Assembly: GCA_035290185.1 (NCBI GenBank)
Contig: DATDUW010000022.1
Coordinates: 1 to 64,000 of the forward strand
Source of the DNA: DATDUW01 sp035290185
GTDB taxonomy: Bacteria > Patescibacteriota > Patescibacteriia > UBA9934 > GWF2-40-263
DNA length: 64,000 nucleotides
Direction: 5' to 3'
Shown here: positions 42,551-50,779 of the stretch, one piece after another
How the letters are laid out: each line of letters opens with the position of its first letter
Position numbering within the stretch: position 1 is the first letter of the stretch
Made by a program: the position numbers and the translations under genes
The notes under the pieces: model-generated
What the model was told of the DNA's origin: nothing
The model's input: the letters and a program-made list of their open reading frames with translations, nothing else
The model's database searches: none

Positions 42551-42769
42551 GAGGAGCGAAAGCACCTGGTCCGCCCAAAATCGGTCGGTTTCTTTTTGAT
42601 CCTCGGGGAGTTCTTCATACGTTTTCCATTGTTTCCACCATCGTTCCAAGATTTCCCTAGGGAGGGAACATTCCTGTGCCAGCGCCCGGCTCCAGGTCAG
42701 CCATTGTTCATGCTCGAGTGCAGCAAGGCGCTCGCGGAGTTCAAAAAGGTCCTTTGCATTTTTTTTCAT
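42530..42769 (-). CDS. RyR-domain-like small protein
   Basis: A 79-residue protein. LAALEHEQWLTWSRALAQE and WKTYEELPEDQKETDRFWADQV match the pattern of a short family related to the RyR repeat (E-H-x-W near the start, Y-x-x-L-P-x-x-x-K-x-x-D-R-x-W near the end), seen in bacteria, phages and large viruses. Ligand unknown. It is on the minus strand just downstream of the 125-bp near-palindrome at 42777-42901. Confidence 0.7.
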   Translation of the reverse strand: MKKNAKDLFELRERLAALEHEQWLTWSRALAQECSLPREILERWWKQWKTYEELPEDQKETDRFWADQVLSLLSKSSSL

Positions 42770-42776
42770 AGATTGG

Positions 42777-42901
42777 TAGAACTTTCTCCTTTGGATGCAG
42801 AACGAGGAGAAATCGAGGCTTTTTGTGAGCTGTACTTGTTGGTACAGCGAATCAAAAAACGGAGATTTCGACGAAGTTATGCGCCAAAGGAGAAAGTTCT
42901 A
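42777..42901. repeat. 125-bp near-palindromic element
   Basis: TAGAACTTTCTCCTTTGG (42777-42794) and CCAAAGGAGAAAGTTCTA (42884-42901) are an 18-bp perfect inverted repeat. The inner sequence is also largely self-complementary (for example GAGAAATC with GATTTC, CTTTTTG with CAAAAAA, GCTGTAC with GTACAGC around the centre at about 42840). It contains no gene and supplies the stop codon of the glycerol kinase gene. It looks like a small non-autonomous mobile element or a long transcript hairpin. Confidence 0.8.
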
Positions 42902-44101
42902 ATTGAGTTTTTTCCAGGCCTCTTGAACAAGCATCGCTGTCCCAAGCGCGGTTCCGTCAAAAATAGTTTGGGAAATCACGGGAAGGCTTGAAATTTCCGA
43001 TTGAATTTCAGCCAGAAGGCCGTCGCGGGTGACACCGCCGTCGATAATGAGAAAGCGTGGAGGAGAGGGAAGAAGGGGAAGGGATCGATGAACATCTCGT
43101 GCAATGGAACGCAGGACCTGGCGCAGGCGCATGGGATTTTTTAAATACGGTTCCACGCGGGCGCCGCAAACCCCGACTTTTGCTTCGAGGGCGTAGCGGG
43201 ATCCGCTTTCCGGAGGGACGAGCGTTGTAAAAAATGGATCTGCTATTTTGAAAATTTTTCCCAGGCCCTGAACCAGAAAGGCGCCTGTGCCGTACGTAAC
43301 TTTTGTGACGTGAGAGGAATTTTGAACAGTCGGATGGCGCGCGGCGGCCACGAAACTTGCTTGTTGATCGCCACAGACAGCAAGGACGGGAACGGAGAAA
43401 CCGAAAAGTGAGGCATCCATGGTTCCGAATAAGGAAGAGGATGGACGGATTTCTGGAAGGGTTTCCGCTGGCACCCCGAAGAGTTCCAAAAGTTTTGGAT
43501 CCCAGGCATGTTTGTGCAAATCACAGAGTAAGGTGCGCGAGGCATTTGTCTCATCGGTAAGGTGCTGGTGTTCTTTGCACAGGTGAAAGAGGAGCCAGCT
43601 ATCTATGGTTCCAAAAATCAGGCGTTTTTCTTTCAGAAGTTTTTGAGCCTTGGGAAGAGAGAGGAGAATCCATCGTATTTTAGAGGCAGAGAAGTATGGG
43701 TCCGGCGGTAATCCTGTTTTACGCCGGATCCAGTCTCCGTGCTTGCGCACAAGGGTGCGACAAAATTTCGCCGTACGCCTGTCTTGCCAGACAAGAGCTG
43801 GCCCAACAGACCTTCCTGTTTTCCGATCCCAAGCGACCACGGTTTCCCGCTGGTTGGTCATACCAAGACCTGCGATGTCCGAGGCAGAAAGTTTTGCGGA
43901 TCGGACGACTTTTTTTAGCACCCGGCAACAGGCGGAAAGGATCTCTTGCGGATTTTGTTCGACCCATCCATTTTTGGGGCGGTCTATACCGATTGATTGG
44001 TATGCCTTGACCTGAACCGAAAGGGTTTCGTCAAAAACAAATGCTTTGACCCCGGTTGTTCCCGCGTCAAGGACCAGAATTTTTTGCCCGGGTTTTTTCA
44101 T
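42899..44101 (-). CDS. glpK: FGGY carbohydrate kinase, glycerol kinase-like, shortened
   Basis: A 400-residue kinase. ILVLDAGTTGVKAFVFD is the phosphate-binding start, GLGMTNQRETVVAWD and PALVWQDRRT are glycerol-kinase-like, and TYGTGAFLVQ plus IDGGVTRDGLLAEI belong to the second domain. Glycerol kinases are usually near 500 residues. This one ends with GTALGTAMLVQEAWKKLN, where the family normally continues, and its stop codon lies in the edge of the near-palindrome at 42777. So the C-terminus may have been truncated by that insertion. It overlaps gpsA by ATGA, giving a glycerol-phosphate operon. The ATG at 44099-44101 is preferred; an upstream extension in the same frame is not family-like. 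Confidence 0.82.
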   Translation of the reverse strand: MKKPGQKILVLDAGTTGVKAFVFDETLSVQVKAYQSIGIDRPKNGWVEQNPQEILSACCRVLKKVVRSAKLSASDIAGLGMTNQRETVVAWDRKTGRSVGPALVWQDRRTAKFCRTLVRKHGDWIRRKTGLPPDPYFSASKIRWILLSLPKAQKLLKEKRLIFGTIDSWLLFHLCKEHQHLTDETNASRTLLCDLHKHAWDPKLLELFGVPAETLPEIRPSSSLFGTMDASLFGFSVPVLAVCGDQQASFVAAARHPTVQNSSHVTKVTYGTGAFLVQGLGKIFKIADPFFTTLVPPESGSRYALEAKVGVCGARVEPYLKNPMRLRQVLRSIARDVHRSLPLLPSPPRFLIIDGGVTRDGLLAEIQSEISSLPVISQTIFDGTALGTAMLVQEAWKKLN

Positions 44102-45009
44102 AAGGTTTCCTTTTTCCCATACAACAGTTCTTGAAACACTTTTTTCATCGGTTCGCATCCGATCAGGATGCGTTTCATGGCGTAGAAGACAGGGAGGGAA
44201 TCGGCCGCCTCTTCGAGCAGGGAAGAGAGGAAAGTGAAAGAGATCACTCCTTCGCTTTTTTGATTGCATAGGCCAGTTTGAGCCCACGCAACACCTGCCT
44301 GGCGATTGTTGGAATAAGGGCTGAAAGCAGTAGCAAAAAAATCGCCTAGTCCTGCCGGACCACGGGCGGTTTCCTTGCGGCCGCCGAGTCGTTCCACGAT
44401 TTCGATCAATTCAAAGGAGGATTGGGCGCCGATCCAGCCGGTCATGTTTCCTCCCCATCCAAGGCCTTGGACCACGCCAATGGCCGTGGCATAGACGTTT
44501 TTTGCCACACCGGAAAGCGTCACGCCGCGCAGGTCGTCCGTGGACGCAAGAGCCAAGCAGGAACCTCGAAAGAGGGCAGAGAATTTTTGAAACGTTTCGG
44601 GCGACCGTGTGGCTACGACACCGATCCCGCCCAGCCCCTGTTCAAGCTCTTCTGCAAGCATGGGTCCACCAACCAGGGCAAATGGCTGATGAGGAGGGAG
44701 GAGCGACGGGAGGAGTTCGTCCATGGTTTTTCCGCTTTCCCGTTCAATGCCCTTGGAAAAACAGATGACCGGTGCGGAAGGAGAAAGGTACGGAACCACA
44801 TCAGATAGGACGTTGGGGAGAACCCAGGAAGGAACACAGAGGAAAAGGAAATTCGCCTCTGGAACATCTTCGGAAAGCGGCCGGACGGACGTAGCCCGTG
44901 CGGGATTAACATCCCAGATTTCAACGGAAGGATCCTGGGGGAGAAGAAGAGTGCGTAGGGAGGAACCTAGCCGTCCACCGCCGAGAATGAGAGCATGAGG
45001 AGAAACCAT
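44098..45009 (-). CDS. gpsA: NAD(P)-dependent glycerol-3-phosphate dehydrogenase
   Basis: A 303-residue enzyme that makes sn-glycerol-3-phosphate from dihydroxyacetone phosphate. The Rossmann motif is ILGGGRLGSSLRTLL, the second nucleotide segment is FLCVPSWVLPNVL, and the catalytic region reads SKGIERESG, GVAKNVYATAIGVVQGLGWGGN (in pieces) and GPAGLGDFFATAFSPYSNNR. It starts at the ATG at 45007-45009 and is followed by the kinase, so the pair may supply or recycle glycerol phosphate for lipids. Confidence 0.92.
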   Translation of the reverse strand: MVSPHALILGGGRLGSSLRTLLLPQDPSVEIWDVNPARATSVRPLSEDVPEANFLFLCVPSWVLPNVLSDVVPYLSPSAPVICFSKGIERESGKTMDELLPSLLPPHQPFALVGGPMLAEELEQGLGGIGVVATRSPETFQKFSALFRGSCLALASTDDLRGVTLSGVAKNVYATAIGVVQGLGWGGNMTGWIGAQSSFELIEIVERLGGRKETARGPAGLGDFFATAFSPYSNNRQAGVAWAQTGLCNQKSEGVISFTFLSSLLEEAADSLPVFYAMKRILIGCEPMKKVFQELLYGKKETL

Positions 45010-45153
45010 AGAAAAAGTCGTTTTTTGAAAAAAAGAAAGGCAAAAACGCATAATAAGGACAAGGAAAGTATAACACAGAGTCATCCCTCATGCTGTTTTT
45101 CCCCTTGCGTGTAATAAAAAGGAAACATCTATTGTAGGAGAGAGTGGAGCCGT

Positions 45154-45182
45154 TTGACGAGAAGGGAAAAATCCGTTATGGT
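45154..45182 (+). promoter_or_regulatory. Sigma70-type promoter
   Basis: TTGACG (45154-45159), 17-base spacer, TATGGT (45177-45182), upstream of the lipoprotein gene at 45225. Confidence 0.6.
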
Positions 45183-45224
45183 GAGGTTCAGTTCTCTTTC
45201 TTATTTTTCATTTTTTTCCCCTCT

Positions 45225-45491
45225 ATGCGGAAACAAAGCATGGGAGCCGCGGCCTTTCTTGCCGCGTTGGTTCTCCTCGGAGCTGGATGCGCTTCTTCCC
45301 AGCCATCGTCTTCCGGAACGTCTTCCCAAACGGGAAACACGAAAACGTCTGAGAGCCCTTCTTCCGGAACAACGGTTTCCGGCAAACCAGCCGTTCCATC
45401 CGCAAATCAATCCCTTGATGAATTGACCAAGGGGTTGGAGGGGATGAATGCGAGCGTGCAGAGTCTTGATCAGGCGGGGGCAGAACTGTAA
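45225..45491 (+). CDS. Small lipoprotein
   Basis: An 88-residue protein with a lipoprotein signal: MRKQSMGAAAFLAALVLLGAGC, lipobox LGAGC with the lipidated Cys at 22. The mature part is a Ser/Thr-rich spacer followed by a short helix (SLDELTKGLEGMNASVQ). Function unknown. It lies 23 bases before the secreted helical protein at 45515, and both probably share the promoter at 45154. Confidence 0.8.
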   Translation: MRKQSMGAAAFLAALVLLGAGCASSQPSSSGTSSQTGNTKTSESPSSGTTVSGKPAVPSANQSLDELTKGLEGMNASVQSLDQAGAEL

Positions 45492-45514
45492 TTTTTTCCG
45501 TAAGATTTTTTTCT

Positions 45515-46276
45515 ATGAAGAGACAGCTTTTTTCTGTCCTGGGCATCCTTTCCTTCGTCCTCATGCCCATGACGTCGGCTTTAGCCGCAACTCAGCCCAC
45601 ACAAGAGCAGATCGACGCTGCCAAAGCCACGGCGGCTGAGGCAAAACAGAACGCCGTTGATGCGGCCAGCGCGGCTGGTGTGACCTTCGATCAATATAAG
45701 GTGAAATTGATCGAGTTACTTGATAAGGCCGTTTCCAAACTTGATACGGCCGAGGAGACTTTGAAAAACAACGCCTACTTGTCCCAAGCAACAAAAGACG
45801 AGCTTGTGAAGGGCCTGAACACCCTGGAAGCCAAATTGGTCGATTATAAGAATGCCGCAGATGACGCCACCTCGCTCTCGGATTTGGAGAATTTGAATAA
45901 ACAGGTGATCGAACTCTTGAAACAGAATCGGACGGTCATTCAGGAAGCCATGAGGAGCGGAATCATGGTGATTGCCGGAGAGATGGTGGAGAGCATCCAG
46001 ATTATCGTTGACAAGGCGGAGGCTATGTTGAAGACCCTCGAAATCCAATGTGACGTTGTTGTTCGCGACGACGCCAGCAAAGCTGATAAGGTCGATGTCA
46101 CGGGCGAAAAAATTGAGGATGAAATTGCCCAGCTTGAGGACTACGGGACTCAGTTGCAAGCGAATATCACCGCCAAGGATAAGGAAGCCACAAAGGCGAC
46201 CATGAAGGCGGCCGCACAGGTAGCAGCCCAGCTTGCCAAAGACATTGCGTATTTGCAGCAACTCTGCGCTTCCTAA
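45515..46276 (+). CDS. Secreted helical (coiled-coil) protein
   Basis: A 253-residue exported protein with signal peptide MKRQLFSVLGILSFVLMPMT ending at SALAATQ. The mature part is almost entirely Ala/Lys/Glu-rich helix (AAEAKQNAVDAASAAG, LIELLDKAVSKLDTAEE and so on), with two Cys (QCDVV and QLCAS) that may pair. No catalytic motif. It could be a periplasmic-like spacer or adhesin; unknown. Followed by a terminator. Confidence 0.75.
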   Translation: MKRQLFSVLGILSFVLMPMTSALAATQPTQEQIDAAKATAAEAKQNAVDAASAAGVTFDQYKVKLIELLDKAVSKLDTAEETLKNNAYLSQATKDELVKGLNTLEAKLVDYKNAADDATSLSDLENLNKQVIELLKQNRTVIQEAMRSGIMVIAGEMVESIQIIVDKAEAMLKTLEIQCDVVVRDDASKADKVDVTGEKIEDEIAQLEDYGTQLQANITAKDKEATKATMKAAAQVAAQLAKDIAYLQQLCAS

Positions 46277-46303
46277 ATAACAGCCGCTTCCAAAAACGAT
46301 TGA

Positions 46304-46338
46304 GCAGGCCTCCGGAAAAAACCGGGGGCCTGTTGTTA
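46304..46338 (+). terminator. Rho-independent terminator
   Basis: CAGGCCTCCGG (46305-46315) pairs with CCGGGGGCCTG (46322-46332) with one mismatch, around an A-rich loop, then TTGTTAT. Confidence 0.7.
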
Positions 46339-46435
46339 TCCACAAATGGTTTTTTGCGGAGTAAGCGTTCTTTTTTTCTTCTTGTTTCCCGGGGAGGGAT
46401 ACGGTATCGTGTGGATGATTCTTTTTACCTTTTCT

Positions 46436-46957
46436 ATGTCCCTTTCTGTCCATTTTTTTCCCGGGAGTTTCCAGCCGTTTCACAACGGTCATTTGATTGT
46501 CTTGCGGGGTATGGCAAAGGTTTGCGAGCGCATCGTGGTCGGTATCGGGAGTGCCCAGGCTTCAGGGACGGCCGAGCACCCGTTTTCGGCTGCGGAACGT
46601 CGTGAAATGATTCAGCGCTCTCTGCAGGCCCTGAATCTGATTCCGTCTCATGATATTTCTTTCGTGGATCTTCCGGATATAAAGGGGAATGATGAAGCGT
46701 GGGTCAAACAGTGCCGCGAACTTGTGCAAGCAGAAATAGCAGCTATTTGGACGGGGAAGGACGAAGTGAAGGCTTGTTTTGAGACAGCGGGTCTTCCGGT
46801 AAAGACCATTAAACCCGTTCCAGGAATCAGTACAGCGGATGTGCGTAGGCGCGTGGCCGCCGGAGAGGATTGGAAGGAGCTCGTTCCGGCGGATGTTGCC
46901 GACTACTTGGTGGAAATTGGTGGTATTGAACGTCTGCGAAAATTGATGTTGGTTTAA
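46436..46957 (+). CDS. Nicotinamide-nucleotide adenylyltransferase (NadM/NadR-type)
   Basis: A 173-residue nucleotidyltransferase-fold enzyme. FPGSFQPFHNGHLIVL carries the HxGH motif (His16-Asn-Gly-His19), and GISTADVRRR is the ISTxxxR signature. The GxFQPFHNGH form is that of NMN adenylyltransferases, which make NAD from NMN. The ATG at 46436 is chosen as MSLSVHFFPGSF; the upstream frame is unlike the family. The gene for a P-loop kinase follows 17 bases later. A pantetheine-phosphate adenylyltransferase is less likely given the ISTxxxR sequence. Confidence 0.85.
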   Translation: MSLSVHFFPGSFQPFHNGHLIVLRGMAKVCERIVVGIGSAQASGTAEHPFSAAERREMIQRSLQALNLIPSHDISFVDLPDIKGNDEAWVKQCRELVQAEIAAIWTGKDEVKACFETAGLPVKTIKPVPGISTADVRRRVAAGEDWKELVPADVADYLVEIGGIERLRKLMLV

Positions 46958-46974
46958 ACGGGATTGGGGAGGAT

Positions 46975-47628
46975 ATGCGTCCCTTGATTATCGGACTCTC
47001 CGGTCTTTCCGGTTCGGGAAAATCTACGTTGGGAGAGCGGCTGGAACAGACAGACGACCGAATCGTTCGCCTGAGGTTCGATGCCTTCTATAAAGACGCA
47101 GCTGAGTGTCCTCGCAAGGGCAGTTGGTTGCTTTGGGATGACCCAGACAGTTTCTTATTCGAGGAGGGGGTTCAGGCTTTGGAACAGTTGAAAGAAGGGA
47201 AGGATGTTCTTCTTCCCGTCTACAGCCGTCCGCTTTCCTGTCGGACGGGTTTTGTTTCCTTTCCTGTGAAGCCGATTATCCTGTGCGAAGGGTATTTTCT
47301 TTTCGTTCATGAGCGTCTGCGTAGCCTGTTTGATCTGCGGCTGTGGTTGGATGTTCCTCCGGCAACGGCCCTGGCCCGCCGCCGGTCGCGGCAAGCCAAT
47401 TTAGATATGGAGTATTTTGCCCAGATCATGGGGCCGCTTCAAGAGACCGTTCATTTACCCTCCCGTATGCATGCCCATCAGTCGATTGACGGGACGCGTT
47501 CTCCCGAGGAGGTAGTTATGGAAACCAAGGAGACGATTCTCTCCTTTGCGGCTTCTTTTGCCGCCGCGCTCCATCCCTCCTCGTATCCGACCTTTTGGGA
47601 AGGGAACCCCTCCCTTGCCCATTCATAG
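46975..47628 (+). CDS. P-loop nucleoside kinase (uridine kinase/nicotinamide riboside kinase-like)
   Basis: A 217-residue kinase with Walker A GLSGSGKS (residues 10-17), a DAFYKD motif as in uridine and nicotinamide riboside kinases, and an arginine-rich lid (ARRRSRQANLD). Placed next to an NMN adenylyltransferase, it could phosphorylate nicotinamide riboside, giving a two-step NAD salvage pair. Substrate is inference from neighbourhood; uridine/cytidine kinase activity is the alternative. Confidence 0.75.
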   Translation: MRPLIIGLSGLSGSGKSTLGERLEQTDDRIVRLRFDAFYKDAAECPRKGSWLLWDDPDSFLFEEGVQALEQLKEGKDVLLPVYSRPLSCRTGFVSFPVKPIILCEGYFLFVHERLRSLFDLRLWLDVPPATALARRRSRQANLDMEYFAQIMGPLQETVHLPSRMHAHQSIDGTRSPEEVVMETKETILSFAASFAAALHPSSYPTFWEGNPSLAHS

Positions 47629-47638
47629 GAGGCGAGGA

Positions 47639-47667
47639 TTGCTTTTTCTTTCATCCTTTTCTACAAT
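47639..47667 (+). promoter_or_regulatory. Promoter for secDF
   Basis: TTGCTT (47639-47644), 17-base spacer, TACAAT (47662-47667), 27 bases before the secD ATG. Confidence 0.6.
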
Positions 47668-47694
47668 AGCGCTCGTTCGACCTTTTTTTCTCTT

Positions 47695-49773
47695 ATGCCT
47701 TCATCTTGGAAACGTCAGAAACGCCTTTCGGCCCACCGGGCCGCTCAGAGCTCTGTTGCGGGGAAACGATGGAAGACGTCGGTCTTGGCTGCTTTTTTTC
47801 TCGTTGCAACGGTCGGTTTGGCCGTTTTGAATTTTCCCAGTTCGTGGAATCGAGGCCTCGCCTCTGCCGGTTCTCTCGTCGGTCGTGACCTTTCGTTCGT
47901 AAATCTGTCCGAAAACCCTTTTCGTCTCGGTTTGGATCTGCAGGGAGGCACCCATCTGGTCTATGAAGCGGACATGGCCCAAATTCCTTCCGAAGATCGC
48001 GAGAATGCTCTTCAGGGCGCACGCGACGTGATTGAACGACGTGTGAATGCCTTTGGGGTGGCTGAACCGGTTGTCCAGACAACATCCGCTGGAGGTTCCT
48101 ATCGCGTTTTTGTGGAATTGGCGGGTGTTTTGGACGTGAAAGAAGCTATTAAACAGATCGGAGAAACGCCGATTTTGGAATTTAAGGAAGAGGGGCAACA
48201 GCTGGACCGTGCACCAACGGAAGAGGAAACAGCCGAGCTGGCGCGGCGGCAAAACGAAGATCGTGGGCGTGCCCAAGAGGTGTTTGTCAATGTACAGGCA
48301 GGCACAGATCCTGGCACGGCTCCGGATGGAAAACCGTACACCTGGCAAAGCGTGAAGAGTGCGACTCTCTCCCTTGTGGCTTACGCCCCGATTCTCAAAG
48401 CTATCGAGGATGCCAGCACTCCTGCCGGAAGTCTTGTCACGTCTGTGATCGAGACGCCGGAAGGGTTGAACATCGTTCGATTCGTAAAAAAAGATCCGGC
48501 CAAAGAGCTGCTCCTCTCCCATCTCCTCATTTGTTTTGAAGGAAAGATGGCTTGTACGAATCCGATTCCGTCTTTGGAGGCGGCAACGAAAATTCGCGAT
48601 CTCCGTGCGCAGGCGACTCCAGAAAATTTTGCCGTGCTTGCGGATCAGAACTCAACAGACAGGACCACACCGGGCGGTGACCTCGGATGGTTGTCTCCTG
48701 GGCAGACCATTCCTGCCTTTGAATCCGCTGCTTCTGCCCTTTCCGTCGGGAATATTTCCGACGTTGTTGAAACAGATTTCGGCTATCATCTCATTTTCAA
48801 ACGGGAAGAGCGCCCGGTGACCGTTTATGCTTTTGAGCGGATCCTCCTTCCCCTTACATCGATAACGGATATCGTTCCACCTGCTTCGCCTTGGAAGAAT
48901 ACAGAGCTTTCGGGAAAGCAGCTGAAGCGCGCGACCGTCCAATTCGACCAGCAAACAGGGACACCGATGGTTTCCTTGCAATTCAACGATGAGGGTTCAA
49001 AGCTGTTTGGAGAGCTGACAGCCAAAAATGTTGGGAAACCCGTTGCTATTTTTTTGGACGGAGCGCCGATCTCGACGCCGGTGGTCAATGAAGCCATTTA
49101 TGGCGGGAGTGCGGTCATTACGGGAGATTTTACCATTGAAGAGGCTAAAACACTGGCACAACGCCTGAATGCCGGAGCTTTGCCGGTTCCCGTTCAACTT
49201 CTTTCCCAAGAGACTGTCGGTCCAACGCTTGGCCTTGCTTCCCTGACTAAGAGTGTTCAAGCGGCTTTGATCGGATTTTTGTTGGTGTCGCTGTTTATGA
49301 TTGTGGTCTATCGATTGCCTGGCGTTTTGGCAACTCTGGCTCTTGTTTTCTATGCCATGTTGAACCTGTTTATCTATCGGTTGTTCGGTGTGACCGTGAC
49401 TCTGGCTGGCGTTGCCGGGCTTGTGCTTTCACTGGGGATTGCTGTGGATGCTAACGTCCTTATCTTTGAACGGTTTAAGGATGAGTTTCGATCCGGTCGT
49501 GACCTTGCCTCTTCTTTGGAAGAAGGGTTCAGGCGTGCCTGGCCGCCTATCCGCGACGGGCATGCGACAACGCTTATCAGCGCTCTGGTTCTATTCTCTT
49601 TCAGTTCGAGTTTTGTCAAAGGGTTTGCCTTAACGTTGGCCATCGGCGTTTTGCTCAGCCTTTTTACAGCCATTGTCGTCGTCCGTGCCTATTTGAGGAC
49701 GATTCGGGGATGGCGGTGGTTTAAGGCCCCGTGGTTTTACCGCACGGGTCGGTCGTCTGTTTCTGAACGCTAG
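47695..49773 (+). CDS. secD: SecD with an embedded parvulin (PpiC) domain
   Basis: A 692-residue protein-export subunit. SecD parts: first helix about 26-46, FRLGLDLQGGTHLVYEAD near 80-97, and from about 515 the C-terminal membrane domain with AVDANVLIFERFKDE. Inserted at about residues 270-375 is a parvulin-type peptidyl-prolyl isomerase domain: LLLSHLLICF, FAVLADQNSTDRTTPGGDLGWLSP, AFESAASALSVGNISDVV and TDFGYHLIFKREE all fit PpiC in order. It lies in the extracytoplasmic head before the second half of that region. So a folding catalyst is built into the translocon. secF follows directly (5 bases). Confidence 0.9.
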   Translation: MPSSWKRQKRLSAHRAAQSSVAGKRWKTSVLAAFFLVATVGLAVLNFPSSWNRGLASAGSLVGRDLSFVNLSENPFRLGLDLQGGTHLVYEADMAQIPSEDRENALQGARDVIERRVNAFGVAEPVVQTTSAGGSYRVFVELAGVLDVKEAIKQIGETPILEFKEEGQQLDRAPTEEETAELARRQNEDRGRAQEVFVNVQAGTDPGTAPDGKPYTWQSVKSATLSLVAYAPILKAIEDASTPAGSLVTSVIETPEGLNIVRFVKKDPAKELLLSHLLICFEGKMACTNPIPSLEAATKIRDLRAQATPENFAVLADQNSTDRTTPGGDLGWLSPGQTIPAFESAASALSVGNISDVVETDFGYHLIFKREERPVTVYAFERILLPLTSITDIVPPASPWKNTELSGKQLKRATVQFDQQTGTPMVSLQFNDEGSKLFGELTAKNVGKPVAIFLDGAPISTPVVNEAIYGGSAVITGDFTIEEAKTLAQRLNAGALPVPVQLLSQETVGPTLGLASLTKSVQAALIGFLLVSLFMIVVYRLPGVLATLALVFYAMLNLFIYRLFGVTVTLAGVAGLVLSLGIAVDANVLIFERFKDEFRSGRDLASSLEEGFRRAWPPIRDGHATTLISALVLFSFSSSFVKGFALTLAIGVLLSLFTAIVVVRAYLRTIRGWRWFKAPWFYRTGRSSVSER

Positions 49774-49778
49774 TTTTT

Positions 49779-50696
49779 ATGTCTGTTATTTCTTCCTTTC
49801 CTTTTGTCCGTCTGCGCCGCGTTTGGTTTGCCTTTTCCGCGATGCTGATTCTGGCGAGCCTTGTGGTTCTCGCGGTTTTTGGTCTTCGCTTCAGCATTGA
49901 TTTTACCGGAGGGAGTTTGCTTGAGGTCCGTTTTTCCGACGAGGTTCCCTCAACACAGGAGATCGGCACGCGAGCTTCCGAAGCTGGCTATGCTGCAGCC
50001 ACCGTTCAAACGGCAGGAGTTGGAAAAGCGATTCTCCGCCTTCCAACGCTTTCGGAAGAGCAACACCAGGCCCTTCTCGGATCCCTTCAGCAGGCCTATT
50101 CCGGTCTGACGGAAGAACGGTTTGATTCCATTGGGCCTGCTATTAGCGGAGAGCTGCGCCGAAGCGCCTTTATCGGCGTCGGTGTTACCCTTTTCTTGAT
50201 CGGTTCCTATATCGCTTGGGCGTTTCGGAAAGTTTCCGAGCCGGTTAAATCATGGAAATACGGGATACTGACGGTTTTGTGTGCTCTCCACGATGTGGTG
50301 GTTCCCCTCGGGGCGTTTGCACTCTTGGGAGCCTTTTTCCATTGGGAAGTGGGAACAGCCTTCATTGCTGCCCTTTTGACGATTCTTGGTTATTCGATCA
50401 GCGATACGGTCGTGGTTTTTGACCGGACGCGGGAAAATCTGCTGCATCATCCGGAAGGGACGTTTGGGGACGTGGTGGAACGCAGTATCCGTCAGACGTT
50501 CGTCCGCTCCCTTAATACGAGTCTTACGACCTTGTTAGCCCTGGCGGCCATTGCCGTGTGGGGAGGAGAAAGTACCCGTCCGTTTGCCGTGGCCTTGGGT
50601 ATCGGCATTCTGATCGGGACTTATTCGTCCATTTTTATCGCGAGCCCCTTGCTCGTCTCTTGGGAAGAATGGCGGAGGAAGCGAAGGGTGGCTTGA
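49779..50696 (+). CDS. secF: Protein translocase subunit SecF
   Basis: A 305-residue membrane protein. Motifs: RFSIDFTGGSLLEVRF in the external domain, SIGPAISGELRRSAF before the second helix, and GYSISDTVVVFDRTRENL, the signature of SecF. Six membrane helices are visible. Partner of SecD in using the proton gradient for export. A terminator follows. Confidence 0.95.
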   Translation: MSVISSFPFVRLRRVWFAFSAMLILASLVVLAVFGLRFSIDFTGGSLLEVRFSDEVPSTQEIGTRASEAGYAAATVQTAGVGKAILRLPTLSEEQHQALLGSLQQAYSGLTEERFDSIGPAISGELRRSAFIGVGVTLFLIGSYIAWAFRKVSEPVKSWKYGILTVLCALHDVVVPLGAFALLGAFFHWEVGTAFIAALLTILGYSISDTVVVFDRTRENLLHHPEGTFGDVVERSIRQTFVRSLNTSLTTLLALAAIAVWGGESTRPFAVALGIGILIGTYSSIFIASPLLVSWEEWRRKRRVA

Positions 50697-50722
50697 GGAG
50701 GGCTCTTCTTTTCAGAAGGAGA

Positions 50723-50757
50723 AAAGTGATCGTAGGACGGTCGCTTTTTTCTTTTTC
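50723..50757 (+). terminator. Rho-independent terminator after secF
   Basis: AAAAGTGATCGT pairs with ACGGTCGCTTTTTT (three-base loop AGG) with G-U pairs allowed. It ends the secDF transcript. Confidence 0.7.
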
Positions 50758-50759
50758 TG

Positions 50760-50768
50760 TGCTATACT
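50760..50768 (+). promoter_or_regulatory. Extended -10 promoter, near-leaderless
   Basis: TGC-TATACT, with TATACT at 50763-50768. The ATG at 50780 is about five bases from the predicted start of transcription. No good -35 is visible. Confidence 0.55.
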
Positions 50769-50779
50769 TTTTTCAGTCT

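Noticed and set aside
47701..48522. 273-codon minus-strand frame within secD
   Set aside because: Antisense to clear SecD motifs, low-complexity product, no start signals.
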